Assembly: GCF_019200975.1 (NCBI RefSeq) | Contig: NZ_JAHTMR010000003.1 | Span: 403,639 to 467,638 of the forward strand | Direction of reading: 5' to 3' | Length of the DNA stretch: 64,000 bases | Source of the DNA: Pseudomonas sp. PD9R | Lineage (GTDB): Bacteria; Pseudomonadota; Gammaproteobacteria; Pseudomonadales; Pseudomonadaceae | Shown: piece after piece, positions 1 through 8,828 of the stretch | How positions within the stretch are numbered: position 1 is the stretch's first letter | Layout of the letters: every line of letters begins with the position of its first letter | The notes under the pieces: generated by a model | The model's database searches: none | What the model saw: only the letters and a program-made list of their open reading frames with translations | What the model was told of the DNA's origin: nothing | Position numbers and translations under genes: made by a program

Positions 1-14
1 ATTGGAGAATAACA

Positions 15-764
15 ATGACAAATGAAACCCTGATTCTGAGCAAGTTCGATGCTGGCGTACTGGTGTTGACGCTCAATCGTCCCGACAAACTCAATGCGCT
101 GAATTTCGCCCTGACCCAGGCCTTGGTCGATGCGTTGAAAGCCGCCGACGCGGACGATTCTGTCCGGGCAATCATCCTGACCGGTGCCGGTCGCGGCTTC
201 TGCGCCGGGGCCGATACCCGCGAGTTCGCCATTCTCACCCCGGACAACCAGGCGCTGGTCGAACAGCGCGCCACGTTGACCACTGAGTTGCAAGGCCTGG
301 GCAAATGCCTGAGCAAACCGCTGATTGCCGCAGTAAACGGCTACGCCATGGGTGGTGGCAGCGGCCTGGTGCTGTCTTGCGATCTGGCGCTGGCGACGCC
401 GGATGCGCGATTTGGCTACCCGGAAGTCAAGCATGGCATCGTCGCCGCGATTGTCATGGCCGGCCTGGTGGAGCACGTCGGGCGCAAGGCGGCCTTCGAA
501 CTGGTGGCGTGCGGTCGCACCGTGGGCGCCGATGAAGCCTTGGCCCTCGGCCTGATCAACCGCGTGGTGCCTGCCGAACAGTTGCTGGATCAAGCCCGCG
601 AGCTCGCCGCGACGTTGGCCAGCTATCCCGTTGAAGCTATGCGCGCCACCAAACAGATTTTCCATGAAGTGGCCCAGTTGCCCTTCAACGAAGGGCTGCA
701 GCGCGGCAGGGCGCTCAATGCGCGGATGCGCGCATTCCGCCACGGTCAGGAGACGCCGGCATGA
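15..764 (+). CDS. Enoyl-CoA hydratase/isomerase family protein
   Basis: Crotonase-fold enzyme of 249 aa, the normal family length, acting on a CoA thioester in the cytoplasm. The oxyanion-hole segment GFCAGAD (residues 61-67) and the second oxyanion loop GGGSG (113-117) are clear. The catalytic Glu of YPEV (E137, matching rat ECH Glu164) is kept, but the position of Glu144 is Gly117, so simple hydratase activity is uncertain; isomerase, lyase or hydrolase chemistry is possible. An SD-like GGAG lies about 8 bases before the ATG. The stop overlaps the start of the CaiB gene by 4 bases (ATGA), so this is the first visible gene of a coupled operon that may begin upstream of the window. Confidence 0.9.
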   Translation: MTNETLILSKFDAGVLVLTLNRPDKLNALNFALTQALVDALKAADADDSVRAIILTGAGRGFCAGADTREFAILTPDNQALVEQRATLTTELQGLGKCLSKPLIAAVNGYAMGGGSGLVLSCDLALATPDARFGYPEVKHGIVAAIVMAGLVEHVGRKAAFELVACGRTVGADEALALGLINRVVPAEQLLDQARELAATLASYPVEAMRATKQIFHEVAQLPFNEGLQRGRALNARMRAFRHGQETPA

Positions 765-1978
765 AGCCGCTTGAGGGCATTACCGTCATAGAGATGGCAC
801 GGGTGCTCGCCTGCCCGCTGGCCGGGATGATCCTGGCGGAGCTGGGGGCGCGGGTGATCAAGGTCGAGCAACCGCAGACGGGCGACGAAACGCGAGGTTA
901 CGAGCCTTTCGCCAACACCGCCGCGCAATGCGAAGGCGACGACGCGGGAGTGGAGCGTAGCGCCTATTACTACGCGTTCAATCGCAGCAAGGAATCGATC
1001 AGCGTCAACCTGCGCACGGCAGAGGGGCAGGACATCGTGCGCAAGCTGGTGGCGGGCGCTGATGTGGTACTGGAGAATTTCCCCACCGGCACCCTGTCCC
1101 GGTACGGTCTGGATTGGCCGAGCCTGCAAAAGCTCAACCGCAAACTGGTCTACGTCTCGTGCACCGGTTTTGGCCAGACCGGCCCCTACGCCAAACGCAA
1201 AGGCTACGACACGGTATTCCAGGCCATGAGTGGACTGATGAGCATGACCGGTGCTCGCGAGGGCGAACCGGTCAAGCCCGGTGTACCGGTGGCGGACATG
1301 ACCTCGGGTCTGTGGATCGCTTTGGGGACCCTGGCCATGCTTCAAGGTGCCAAAGGGCGCGAGGAGGGTGCCTATCTGGACTTCTCGATGCTCGATGGGC
1401 AAATCCCGCTGCTGTCTCTGGCCGCAGCGCGCTTCTTTACCCATGCCGAGCTGCCGACGCGCATGGGCACCGAACACCCGGGCCGCGTGCCGTCGGCCAG
1501 TTTTCGCTGTGCCGACGGTGGTTTCGTGCACATCACTGGCGCCGACCAGCATTGGAAGCCTTTGTGCAAACTGCTCGGTCTGGACGCCTTGGCTGAAGAC
1601 CCGAGGCTGCGGGAAAACAGCGGTCGCGTACTGCATCGCGACGAAGTCATGCAGGCGTTGACGCAAGCCTGCCAGGAACTGACCCGCGACCAGCTGTGCA
1701 CCGCCTGTGACGCGTTCGGCGTACCGGCCGGTCCGCTCAAGACGCTGGACGAAGTGATGGTCGACCCGCACCTGCAAGCGCGGGGCGTGTTCGACAGTTT
1801 CGAGCATCCCCAGGCCGGCACTTTCCCGGCGATTCGCCTGCCGTTTCACTTCACAGGCTTCGACGACCCAACACTCAGGCGCCCGCCATTGCTGGGTGAG
1901 CACAATGACGTCGTGCTAGCCGAACTGGGTTATTCCGCGCAACAGATCCATGGCCTGCGGGCCGGGGGGGCGATTTGA
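761..1978 (+). CDS. CaiB/BaiF (family III) CoA-transferase
   Basis: Class III CoA-transferase of 405 aa, a usual family length. It should move CoA between an acyl-CoA donor and a free acid through an aspartyl-CoA anhydride. The family N-terminus (LEGITVIEMARVLACPLAG) is intact and the probable catalytic Asp is D179 in GVPVADMTSG. The N-terminal AELGARVIKVE CoA-binding strand and ENF near residue 105 are also typical. It is coupled to the crotonase before it and overlaps the next crotonase, so both work on the same substrate chain. The exact acid cannot be read from sequence; formyl-CoA, carnitine, citramalate/itaconate and aromatic acid types share these motifs. Confidence 0.9.
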   Translation: MKPLEGITVIEMARVLACPLAGMILAELGARVIKVEQPQTGDETRGYEPFANTAAQCEGDDAGVERSAYYYAFNRSKESISVNLRTAEGQDIVRKLVAGADVVLENFPTGTLSRYGLDWPSLQKLNRKLVYVSCTGFGQTGPYAKRKGYDTVFQAMSGLMSMTGAREGEPVKPGVPVADMTSGLWIALGTLAMLQGAKGREEGAYLDFSMLDGQIPLLSLAAARFFTHAELPTRMGTEHPGRVPSASFRCADGGFVHITGADQHWKPLCKLLGLDALAEDPRLRENSGRVLHRDEVMQALTQACQELTRDQLCTACDAFGVPAGPLKTLDEVMVDPHLQARGVFDSFEHPQAGTFPAIRLPFHFTGFDDPTLRRPPLLGEHNDVVLAELGYSAQQIHGLRAGGAI

Positions 1979-1980
1979 AC

Positions 1981-2745
1981 ATGAACACTTATTCCACCGT
2001 GCGCCTGAGCATCGACACCGAGCAGCACATTGCCGAACTGGTACTCGATCGACCCGAAGCACGCAACGCCTTGAACAGCGCCTTGTGCCGCGATCTTCAT
2101 CACGCCGTGTTGGCCATTCGCGACAACCCGGCCATGCACGTGGTGATGATCCGCGCAGAAGGTCCGGTGTTCTGCGCGGGTGCCGACTTGAAAGAACGTG
2201 AGGGCATGGACGACGATCAGATCCGCGCCCGCCGTCTGCGAGCCTTTGCCCTGTATGCCGCCATCGAGGATCTGCCGATCCCGGTCTTCGCCGTGCTCGA
2301 TGGTGCCGCCATCGGTTCTGGCTGCGAAATCGCCAGCGCTTGCGACTTCGCCATCGCCAGTGACCGCGCCAGTTTTCGCTACCCCGAAGCGCGCTGGGGC
2401 ACCGTGGGCGCCACCCAGCGTTTGCCACGCATCGTCGGTCGGCGCCTGGCCAAGGAACTGATGTTCACCGGGCGCGTAGTCGATGCACACGAGGCGCAGC
2501 GCATTGGCCTGATCAATCGCGTCGTGGCCTCGGGCGAACTGCGGGAAGTCAGCAACCGGTTGGCGCAAGAGATTGCCGCTGGCCCGCCCCATGCTATGCG
2601 CAGCGCCAAACACACGCTCGATCATGGCCTGGACGACAGCCGCCATGGCGCCCTGGCCAGGGAAATCCTGGCAATCGAAGACAACCTCAATGCCGGCGTC
2701 TGGAAAGCCGCCATGACCACCTTCAAAAAGGATACTGCCCAGTGA
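1981..2745 (+). CDS. Enoyl-CoA hydratase
   Basis: Second crotonase of the operon, 254 aa from the ATG at 1981; a TTG at 1975 in the same frame would overlap the CaiB stop and is less likely. Unlike the first copy it keeps both catalytic glutamates: E116 in GSGCEI and E136 in RYPEARWG, with the oxyanion segment VFCAGADL at 64-71. It is therefore the better candidate for true 2-enoyl-CoA hydration in this pathway. The stop overlaps the GTG start of the acyl-CoA ligase by 4 bases (GTGA), so translation is coupled. Confidence 0.9.
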   Translation: MNTYSTVRLSIDTEQHIAELVLDRPEARNALNSALCRDLHHAVLAIRDNPAMHVVMIRAEGPVFCAGADLKEREGMDDDQIRARRLRAFALYAAIEDLPIPVFAVLDGAAIGSGCEIASACDFAIASDRASFRYPEARWGTVGATQRLPRIVGRRLAKELMFTGRVVDAHEAQRIGLINRVVASGELREVSNRLAQEIAAGPPHAMRSAKHTLDHGLDDSRHGALAREILAIEDNLNAGVWKAAMTTFKKDTAQ

Positions 2746-4370
2746 ACGACGTCCAATCCCCCGTTCGTATTCCGCTGTGGGCGGTGCTGTGTCGCGTGGC
2801 CGAACAACGTCCGCATGCCGAAGCCCTGGTGGCCGAAGACGGTCGCCTGACGTACAGGCAACTGGTCGAGAGTGCGGACAACGTCGCCCGGGCGATGCTG
2901 GCTCTGGGCTTGAAGCATGGCGACCATATCGGCCTGTTGCGGGCCAACTCGGTCAGTTGGGCGGTGCACTGGTATGCCGCGGCGTCGCTGGGCCTGGTGA
3001 CTGTCCCGCTGAACACCCGGTTTCGCACCGAAGAGCTCAGCTATGGCCTGGAGCACGAAGACATTCGTGCGCTGTTTTGCGTGGATCGGTTCCTCGGCAA
3101 GATCGACTTCGTGGGCATGCTGCGGGACATCGAGCCGGCCATCGACAGCGTGCTGCCGGGCAACGTTCTGCCACTGCTGCACAACCTGATCGTCGATGGC
3201 GAAGCGGTGCCTGCCGGGGCGCGCAGCCAGGCCGATTTCCTCAAAGCCGGCGTGGCCATCGAGGATACGGTGCTGGAGGAGGCTCGCAACCGGGTACAGG
3301 CCGACGACACATTGCTGATTCAATTGACCTCCGGCACCACCAGTTACCCCAAGGGCGTGATGCTCAGTCATGCGGCGATGCTGGGGGTCGCCAAGTCGGT
3401 GGCCGGGCGCATCGGCGTGCGTCCCGATGATCGCTATTTCAGTCCGCGACCGTTCTACCACGTGTCCGGCAGCACCATGTCTTTGCTTGTCGCACTGGTA
3501 GAAGGCGCGTGCCTGATTACCGCCCAGACCTTCGATCCGGGCCAGGCGTTGACAATCATGGCCGAGGAGCGCTGCACCCTGACTTCGGGCAACGACACGA
3601 TGTTTTTGATGATGCTCGCCGACCCTGGCTTCGACGCTTCCAGGTTGCACCTGCGCGGCGGCTGGGCTGCCGCCAGCCCACACATATTGCGCGACGTAGT
3701 CGAATTGATGGGCGCGCGGGAAATCTGCAACGCCTACGGCTTGTCCGAGGCGGCGCCCAATCTCGTGGTGTCGGCCACCAGCGAGCCGTTAGAGCAACGG
3801 ATTGACGGCTACATGCTGCCCCACGAAGGGGTCAGCATCGAAATCCGCGATCCGCACACCGGTGAGACCATGCCGCCGGGCGAAATCGGCGAGATTTGCG
3901 CCAAAGGCTGGAGCCTGATGAAGGGCTATTACAAGTTACCGGAACAAACCGCCAAGACCCTGCGCGCAGGCTGGCTGTACACCGGCGATCTGGGTGAAAT
4001 GGGCGCCGATGGCCGTTTGCGTTTCATTGGCCGGCTCAAGGACATGTTCCGGGTGGGCGGGGAGAACGTTTCGCCGCTGGAGGTCGAGCAAGTGCTGCTC
4101 AAACACCCCAGCGTGGAGCTGGCCCAGGTGGTCGGCGTGCCCGACCCGCGACTGGGCGAAGTGCCGGCCGCCTACGTGACCCTGCGCAGTGGCCAGCACG
4201 CGGAAACCGCCGAGTTGATCGCGTTCTGCAAAGCGTGTTGCGCCAACTTCAAGGTGCCGCGCTATCTGAGCGTTGTCGAAGGCTTTGAAAGCATCGGCAT
4301 GACCGGCTCGAGCAAGGTTCAGAAGAACCGCTTGCGCGAGCACGCAATCAAGGAGTTCGGCTTGAGCTGA
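2742..4370 (+). CDS. AMP-dependent acyl-CoA synthetase
   Basis: Class I adenylate-forming ligase of 542 aa that should activate a carboxylic acid with ATP and CoA, the entry step of the operon. Seen in order: the phosphate-binding motif TSGTTSYPKG near residue 196, the YTGDLG motif near 412, the hinge GRLKDMFRVGG and the C-terminal catalytic Lys region GSSKVQK near 523. The start is GTG, overlapping the preceding stop. It ends 8 bases from the convergent MarR gene. With two crotonases and a CoA-transferase it defines a complete acid-to-CoA degradation unit; chain type (aliphatic, terpenoid or aromatic) is not decidable by eye. Confidence 0.92.
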   Translation: MNDVQSPVRIPLWAVLCRVAEQRPHAEALVAEDGRLTYRQLVESADNVARAMLALGLKHGDHIGLLRANSVSWAVHWYAAASLGLVTVPLNTRFRTEELSYGLEHEDIRALFCVDRFLGKIDFVGMLRDIEPAIDSVLPGNVLPLLHNLIVDGEAVPAGARSQADFLKAGVAIEDTVLEEARNRVQADDTLLIQLTSGTTSYPKGVMLSHAAMLGVAKSVAGRIGVRPDDRYFSPRPFYHVSGSTMSLLVALVEGACLITAQTFDPGQALTIMAEERCTLTSGNDTMFLMMLADPGFDASRLHLRGGWAAASPHILRDVVELMGAREICNAYGLSEAAPNLVVSATSEPLEQRIDGYMLPHEGVSIEIRDPHTGETMPPGEIGEICAKGWSLMKGYYKLPEQTAKTLRAGWLYTGDLGEMGADGRLRFIGRLKDMFRVGGENVSPLEVEQVLLKHPSVELAQVVGVPDPRLGEVPAAYVTLRSGQHAETAELIAFCKACCANFKVPRYLSVVEGFESIGMTGSSKVQKNRLREHAIKEFGLS

Positions 4371-4377
4371 CAGCGGG

Positions 4378-4896
4378 TCACTCGCTCCAGTCGTTTTCGC
4401 GCTCCTGATCGAGCATGGCGCGTGCCTGGTGCGTCAGCTTCTGCAATGCCACGGCCAGCAGATCTCGCTCGCTTTTGGTCAGGCACGATTGCAGTTGCTT
4501 GTTGAGCTGCACGGCTTCGGGGAACACCTGGTCGACCAGCGCCCTGCCCTGGTCGGTCAGGGACAGCGCGATGCCCCGTGCATCGCTGGGGTCGGGCTGG
4601 CGCTCGACAAACCCGCGTTCATTGAGCTTGACCACGATCCGACTGGTCAGGCCCTTGTCGAACTGCGCCTGGGCGGCTAACCGATTGAGGGACAGCTCCC
4701 CGGCGGTGTTGATCAGCGCGATGACCCGCCATTCGTTCATGGTCAGCGAGAATTTTCGCAGGTAAACGCTGGCAGTGTTCTTGGTGTAGAGGTTGCTCAG
4801 TTGACGCAACTGGAACGACATCAGATCGCGCAGATCCTGAGGCTCGCCCAGTTTTCGGGATGGCTCGCCGTCGCTCGTATGGGTGGATTTTGGCAT
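4378..4896 (-). CDS. MarR family transcriptional regulator
   Basis: Winged-helix MarR regulator of about 172 aa from the ATG at 4896, chosen because GAGGA lies 6-10 bases upstream; in-frame starts at 4902 and TTG 4932 would lengthen it. The wHTH core is visible (ALINTAGELSLNRLAAQAQF then KGLTSRIVVKLNERGFVERQ) with the wing DPSDARGIALSLTDQG. Such proteins usually repress an adjacent catabolic operon and are released by a substrate or its CoA thioester. It lies between the acyl-CoA operon and the divergent lyase gene, with a perfect dyad at its promoter end (4920-4932), so autoregulation and control of both flanks are likely. Confidence 0.9.
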   Translation of the reverse strand: MPKSTHTSDGEPSRKLGEPQDLRDLMSFQLRQLSNLYTKNTASVYLRKFSLTMNEWRVIALINTAGELSLNRLAAQAQFDKGLTSRIVVKLNERGFVERQPDPSDARGIALSLTDQGRALVDQVFPEAVQLNKQLQSCLTKSERDLLAVALQKLTHQARAMLDQERENDWSE

Positions 4897-4919
4897 GCAC
4901 ATTTCCTCAGTTAAATAAA

Positions 4920-4932
4920 TTGACATGGTCAA
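4920..4932. promoter_or_regulatory. Dyad TTGAC-ATG-GTCAA, candidate MarR operator
   Basis: Perfect 5+3+5 inverted repeat in an AT-rich stretch just upstream of the MarR start and between it and the divergent lyase gene. Position and symmetry fit a MarR site; assignment is inference. Confidence 0.45.
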
Positions 4933-5065
4933 CTAAATTGGCAGAGACTCAGCCTCCACAAGCAAGCAAGAAAACTTGAAAGACGGTATCTGCTCTAGCA
5001 AAAGCAGCATGTTAGCGGTAACCAACATAATTGACGATGCCGATCATCTACAACCTGGAGAGTCC

Positions 5066-5989
5066 ATGACTGATGTCGTTCTTTGCGAGTGTTTCGCACG
5101 CGACGGTTTGCAGCACGAAAGTGCGATCATCCCGACGCCCCGCAAACGCGAGCTGATCCAGCAATTCGCCGATGCCGGCTTTAGCCGCGTGGAAGCAACC
5201 TCGTACTCCAACCCGGCCGTCATCCCGCAATTTGCCGATGCCAGCGAACTTCTGGCCGGGCTGCCGCGGCGTGCCGGTGTGTTCTACAAGGCGACCTGCG
5301 CCAACGTTCGGGCAGTCGAACGGGCCATCGCCGATCTGGACGCGGGTTTCGGCGCCAACGAAATCAGCCTGTTGGTGTCCGCTTCCGAGTCCCATTCACA
5401 GACCAACCTCAAGCGCAGCCGGGCCGAACAATGGGCCAACATCGCGGCGATGGTCGACGCGGCCAAGGGGCGCTTCAGAATGATCGGCACCGTGTCCGTG
5501 GCATTCGGTTGCCCCTTTGAAGGCGCTGTCGACGAGCGTCAGGTGCTGGCGGATGTAGAGGCTTTCGCCCGGCTTGGCGTAACCCACGTCACCCTCGGCG
5601 ACACCACCGGCGTCGCCACACCGCACAGCGTACGACGCTTGTTTGGCAGCGTGCTGAGCACGATGCCCGAAGTCACCCCGATCGCGCATTTCCATGACAC
5701 CCGCGCCACCGGGCTGGTGAATTACCTGGCCGCCCTTGAAGTCGGCACGCGTTATTTCGACTGCGCGTTTGGCGGGGTCGGCGGCCATCCGGCGAAGGTC
5801 AAATACGGTTCGGGTTTTACTGGCAATGTCAGTACTGAGGACTGGGTCAACTTGTTGGAGTCGATGGGCGTCAACACCGGGATCGACTTGCAACAGATGT
5901 TGGTCATCTCGGCGCAGTGCGAAGCCGCGCTGGGACGTGAGCTGCACAGTCGAGTGGCACGCAGTGGGCTTAACCCGCTGATCAACTGA
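5066..5989 (+). CDS. HMG-CoA lyase-like DRE-TIM metallolyase, catalytic Cys replaced
   Basis: Start taken as the ATG at 5066, preceded by CTGGAGAG; the frame is open back to 4976 but that part looks like leader. The 307-aa product has the HMG-CoA lyase layout: RDGLQ (12-16), SVAFGCPFEG (144-153) and the metal motif HFHD (208-211). In the catalytic loop the canonical GGCP Cys is His241 (GGVGGHP), followed by a loop that differs from the usual PYAQGASGN. This suggests retro-aldol cleavage of another 3-hydroxy-3-methylacyl-CoA or a similar substrate rather than HMG-CoA itself. It lies opposite the MarR gene and before an OprD porin, so it probably serves the same catabolic unit. Confidence 0.85.
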   Translation: MTDVVLCECFARDGLQHESAIIPTPRKRELIQQFADAGFSRVEATSYSNPAVIPQFADASELLAGLPRRAGVFYKATCANVRAVERAIADLDAGFGANEISLLVSASESHSQTNLKRSRAEQWANIAAMVDAAKGRFRMIGTVSVAFGCPFEGAVDERQVLADVEAFARLGVTHVTLGDTTGVATPHSVRRLFGSVLSTMPEVTPIAHFHDTRATGLVNYLAALEVGTRYFDCAFGGVGGHPAKVKYGSGFTGNVSTEDWVNLLESMGVNTGIDLQQMLVISAQCEAALGRELHSRVARSGLNPLIN

Positions 5990-6118
5990 CACCCCGACAG
6001 CAAAACAACAACACCTTTTCATTCTTTGCGCCTGCGTGGCCGAGCACAAAGAAGGCATCGCCGCGCCTGCCATTTGAGCCGCACACCCTGAACACCCATA
6101 AAAATAATAGAGGTACAC

Positions 6119-7444
6119 ATGTCCAGAACCACGCGATCCACAAGCATCCCATGGGTCGGCGTCGCCGTCGGCCTGGCGCTGTGGCAATCCGCCCATGGGG
6201 CTTTTCTCGAGGACAGCAAAGCCTCGATCAGCTCGCGCACGTTTTACTACAACAACGACAACCGCGACGGTGGCGCCGATCAACGTGAAACGGCCCAAGG
6301 CTTTCGGCTGGACTACTTGTCCGGGTTTACCGGCGGCACCGTCGGCTTCGGTCTGGATGCGCAAGCGCTGCTGGGCGTGCCACTGGACGGCGGCAAGGGT
6401 CATCACCCGAACAACAACAGCTTCATCCCCAGCGATAGCGATGGCTCGGCGGTGAGCGAATGGAGTCGTGCGGCGGCGAACGCGAAAATGCGCTTCTCGC
6501 AGACAGAATTTCACTATGGCGGCGGGCTGAGCCCGAACCTGCCGATCCTGGTGGCGACCGACAGCCGCTTGCTGCCGCAAACCTTCGAGGGCGGCATCCT
6601 GACCTCAAAGGAAATCAGCAACCTCACCGTGGTGGCGGGGCAAATCGAACATGCCACCGGCCGCGCATCGAGCAACCACACCGGCCTGGCGGTGGCCGGA
6701 GCGACCGAAGAAAGCAACCAGTTCCGTTTTGCCGGCGGCGACTGGAAGGTCACGCCTAACCTGACACTGCAGTACTACTACGCCAATCTTGAAGATTATT
6801 ACCAGCAGCATTTCGGCGGCTTGATCCATGTGCTGCCGCTGGGCGAGGCACAGTCGTTCAAGACCGATCTGCGCTACTTCAAAAGCAGCAGCGTCGGCGC
6901 CAATGGAGAGCCGGGTTACCGGTTTAACAACAACGGCGGCTATGCCAAACATCCAGGCGAAATCGACAACACCACCTGGAGCGCCATGTTCACCTACAGC
7001 CTGGGCGGCAACGCACTGATGCTCGGCCACCAACAGGTCAGCGACGACGGCGGTTTCGTCTGGGCCAACCAGGGCAGCCTGCCCAATGAAGGCGCCGCGG
7101 GTGCAGCCTTCTATCTGTTCACCGACAGCATGATCAACCAGTTCGCCCGCGCCGGCGAAAACACCACCTTCGGCCAGTACAGCTACGACTTCGCCGGTTT
7201 GGGTGTGCCTGGCCTGAAGACCTCCATTGCCTATCTTCAGGGACGAGATATCAAGAGCCTGACCGGCGCCGCCAATCAATCCGAATGGGAACGCGACATG
7301 CGCATCGACTATGTCATCCAATCGGGGGTGTTGAAGGGTTTTGGGGCAACATTGCGTCACGGTATTTACCGGGGCAGTGACACGGGAATTGCCGATCAGG
7401 ACCAGACTCGGTTGATCTTCAATTACAGCTACAGCTTCATGTAG
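6119..7444 (+). CDS. OprD family outer-membrane porin
   Basis: 441-aa porin with an N-terminal signal sequence (about 28 residues, ending SAHG-AFLEDS) and the OprD-type opening AFLEDSKASISSRTFYY. Alternating beta-strand pattern continues to the aromatic-rich C-terminus (FNYSYSFM). OprD channels let specific small carboxylates or amino acids cross the outer membrane of pseudomonads; here the likely substrate is the acid used by the upstream ligase/crotonase genes. The 129-base gap after the lyase gene holds no clear terminator, so cotranscription is possible. Confidence 0.92.
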   Translation: MSRTTRSTSIPWVGVAVGLALWQSAHGAFLEDSKASISSRTFYYNNDNRDGGADQRETAQGFRLDYLSGFTGGTVGFGLDAQALLGVPLDGGKGHHPNNNSFIPSDSDGSAVSEWSRAAANAKMRFSQTEFHYGGGLSPNLPILVATDSRLLPQTFEGGILTSKEISNLTVVAGQIEHATGRASSNHTGLAVAGATEESNQFRFAGGDWKVTPNLTLQYYYANLEDYYQQHFGGLIHVLPLGEAQSFKTDLRYFKSSSVGANGEPGYRFNNNGGYAKHPGEIDNTTWSAMFTYSLGGNALMLGHQQVSDDGGFVWANQGSLPNEGAAGAAFYLFTDSMINQFARAGENTTFGQYSYDFAGLGVPGLKTSIAYLQGRDIKSLTGAANQSEWERDMRIDYVIQSGVLKGFGATLRHGIYRGSDTGIADQDQTRLIFNYSYSFM

Positions 7445-7463
7445 CAGAGCTCGACTTCACGGC

Positions 7464-7495
7464 CTGTAGGAGCATGGCTTGCCCGCGATGGCGTC
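7464..7495. repeat. Pseudomonas REP-like half element
   Basis: CTGTAGGAGC...GCTTGC..GCGATGGCG is the consensus-type REP unit common between genes in the P. fluorescens group. Only one unit is present. It lies between the porin gene and the decayed ABC-transporter remnant and may mark the deletion edge. Confidence 0.6.
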
Positions 7496-7501
7496 GTATC
7501 A

Positions 7502-7778
7502 GGCGATGTGGATTTTGAAGCTGTGTGCGGTTTCACACGTGAAGTGGATCGCTCACGGCTTTTCGATGCCCGTGCTGTCATGAAGATGGCTGAGACAGTG
7601 ATCGATATCGGGAGCAGGCGCATTGTCATTGATGGCGCCGCCTCCAATCCTGCGGGATTTGTGCTGTGTGACGAGGGTAGGGTACTCGGCGTGCTCGATC
7701 CGGCGGGTCTGCTCAAAGTAAGAAACGGCAGTGTTGCAAGCGAGCTGATGACCAGCCGGTTCGTCTCCATTCCCGATC
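7502..7778 (+). pseudogene. Remnant of ProV-type glycine-betaine ABC ATPase (C-terminal end)
   Basis: The reading frame lacks a start, Walker A, signature and Walker B; only the tail that follows the ATPase domain remains. FTREVDRSRLFDARAVM resembles the end of ProV/OpuAA-type ATPases, followed by about 60 residues of CBS-like sequence (FVLCDEGRVLGVLDPAGLL). At about 7775 this frame gives way to the permease frame without the usual proV stop or proW start, so an internal deletion has fused the two remnants. A REP element abuts the 5' end. Not expected to be functional. Confidence 0.6.
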
Positions 7779-8492
7779 ATGGTGATTCTGATCTTCTTAC
7801 TGGCGTACCGATTCGCCAAGCTGGGAATAGCTGTATTCAGTGCAGGGGCGCTGATCTTCATCGCCGCGTTAGGCGTATGGGATGAGGCCATGACGACACT
7901 CTCCCTAATCACTACGGCGGTTGTGATTTGTATGATCATCGGCATTCCGACCGGGATAATTTGCGCGAGCAGTCCAAGAACCTGGAGTGTGGTTCGGCCA
8001 ATTCTGGATGTCATGCAAACCACGCCAACATTCGTCTATCTGGTTCCCGTCGTAACGCTTTTTGGTGTGGGTACTGTTTCCGGTGAAGTCGCTGTGATCA
8101 TCGCCGCTGCTAATCCGCTTTACTTACCTCGGGGTGAGTATGGTAGAGCAAGAAATCGTCGAAGCCGGCTTGGCCTTGGTGCGAACAAGCGTCAGTTGCT
8201 TTGGGAAATTCAGCTGCCTCAGGCAATTCCAACCATACTCGGCGGATTGAACCAAACCGTCTTGACGGCAATGGTGATGTCTGTGGTCGTGGCAATGATT
8301 GGTGCCGAAGGCTTGGGTCTGGTCGTACTTCAGGGTATCGGGAGACTTGATGTCGGTCGAGCTGCAGTGGGGGGATTTGCAATCGTACTCCTGGCCATCA
8401 CTCTCGATCGGATCACACAGCAATTGGCTAGCCCGCCAATCGAACAAGTAAAACTTCTCTGCTCAAAAAAATGTTCAAGCCTCAGCGGGTAA
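7764..8492 (+). pseudogene. Remnant of ProW-type betaine/choline ABC permease with two compensating frameshifts
   Basis: Membrane-permease sequence of the ProW family: FLLAYRFAKLGIAVF, LDVMQTTPTFVYLVPVV, LPQAIPTILGGLNQT and GRLDVGRAAVGGFAIVL. The N-terminal third is missing. In the cytoplasmic EAA-loop region (about 8105-8185) the open frame gives a nonsense stretch (NPLYLPRGEYGRARNRRSR), whereas the next frame gives family-like IRFTYLGVSMVEQEIVEAG. One base gained near 8114 and one lost near 8178 explain this. The frame is thus restored but the EAA loop that docks on the ATPase is scrambled. A formal 237-codon reading frame survives but should be inactive. Confidence 0.65.
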
Positions 8493-8681
8493 ATGCGTAG
8501 TGCCGCAAGCCTGCTGAAATTCAAAGTAAGACTGGACCCGGTGGCACGCAGGTGCGCGTGCTTTCGATAGGTCCATTATTTCCTCCGAAGGCACCATGGA
8601 ATTATAAATTTCCTGGTTTTGTTCGCCGGCCCTCTAACGCACGGGTTACGTCCCTGACAGTTGAATTCGTATGCTTAGGCC

Positions 8682-8702
8682 TGCAACTGTACGACTGTAC
8701 AG
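8682..8702. promoter_or_regulatory. Operator-like element, distal copy
   Basis: TGCAACTGTACGACTGTACAG, an imperfect dyad (GTAC..GTAC core), matches the proximal copy at 8829 at most positions, and both are followed by a GGGTGAA stretch. It sits just upstream of a possible promoter at 8710-8738. Confidence 0.5.
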
Positions 8703-8709
8703 ATTATTG

Positions 8710-8738
8710 TTGCAGGGTGAAAAAGGTGGTGCTATAAA
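8710..8738 (+). promoter_or_regulatory. Possible sigma-70 promoter TTGCAG-17-TATAAA
   Basis: TTGCAG (8710-8715), a 17-base spacer and TATAAA (8733-8738), immediately downstream of the distal operator-like copy. Would start transcription about 120 bases before the substrate-binding protein gene. Confidence 0.4.
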
Positions 8739-8828
8739 ACACCACACCTGACAGATGATCCTGATTTATTGGGTACTGCGAATAAGGGATCTTTAGGTGC
8801 CAAGCCTGCCTGTCTATTTTTTTGACAT

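Noticed and set aside
746..1903. Long open frame antisense to the CaiB gene (385 codons, minus strand).
   Set aside because: High GC third positions create long antisense frames; composition (His/Arg/Gln-rich) and lack of family motifs mark it as a shadow. The same holds for the long minus-strand frames at 8732-10300 and 5396-6580.
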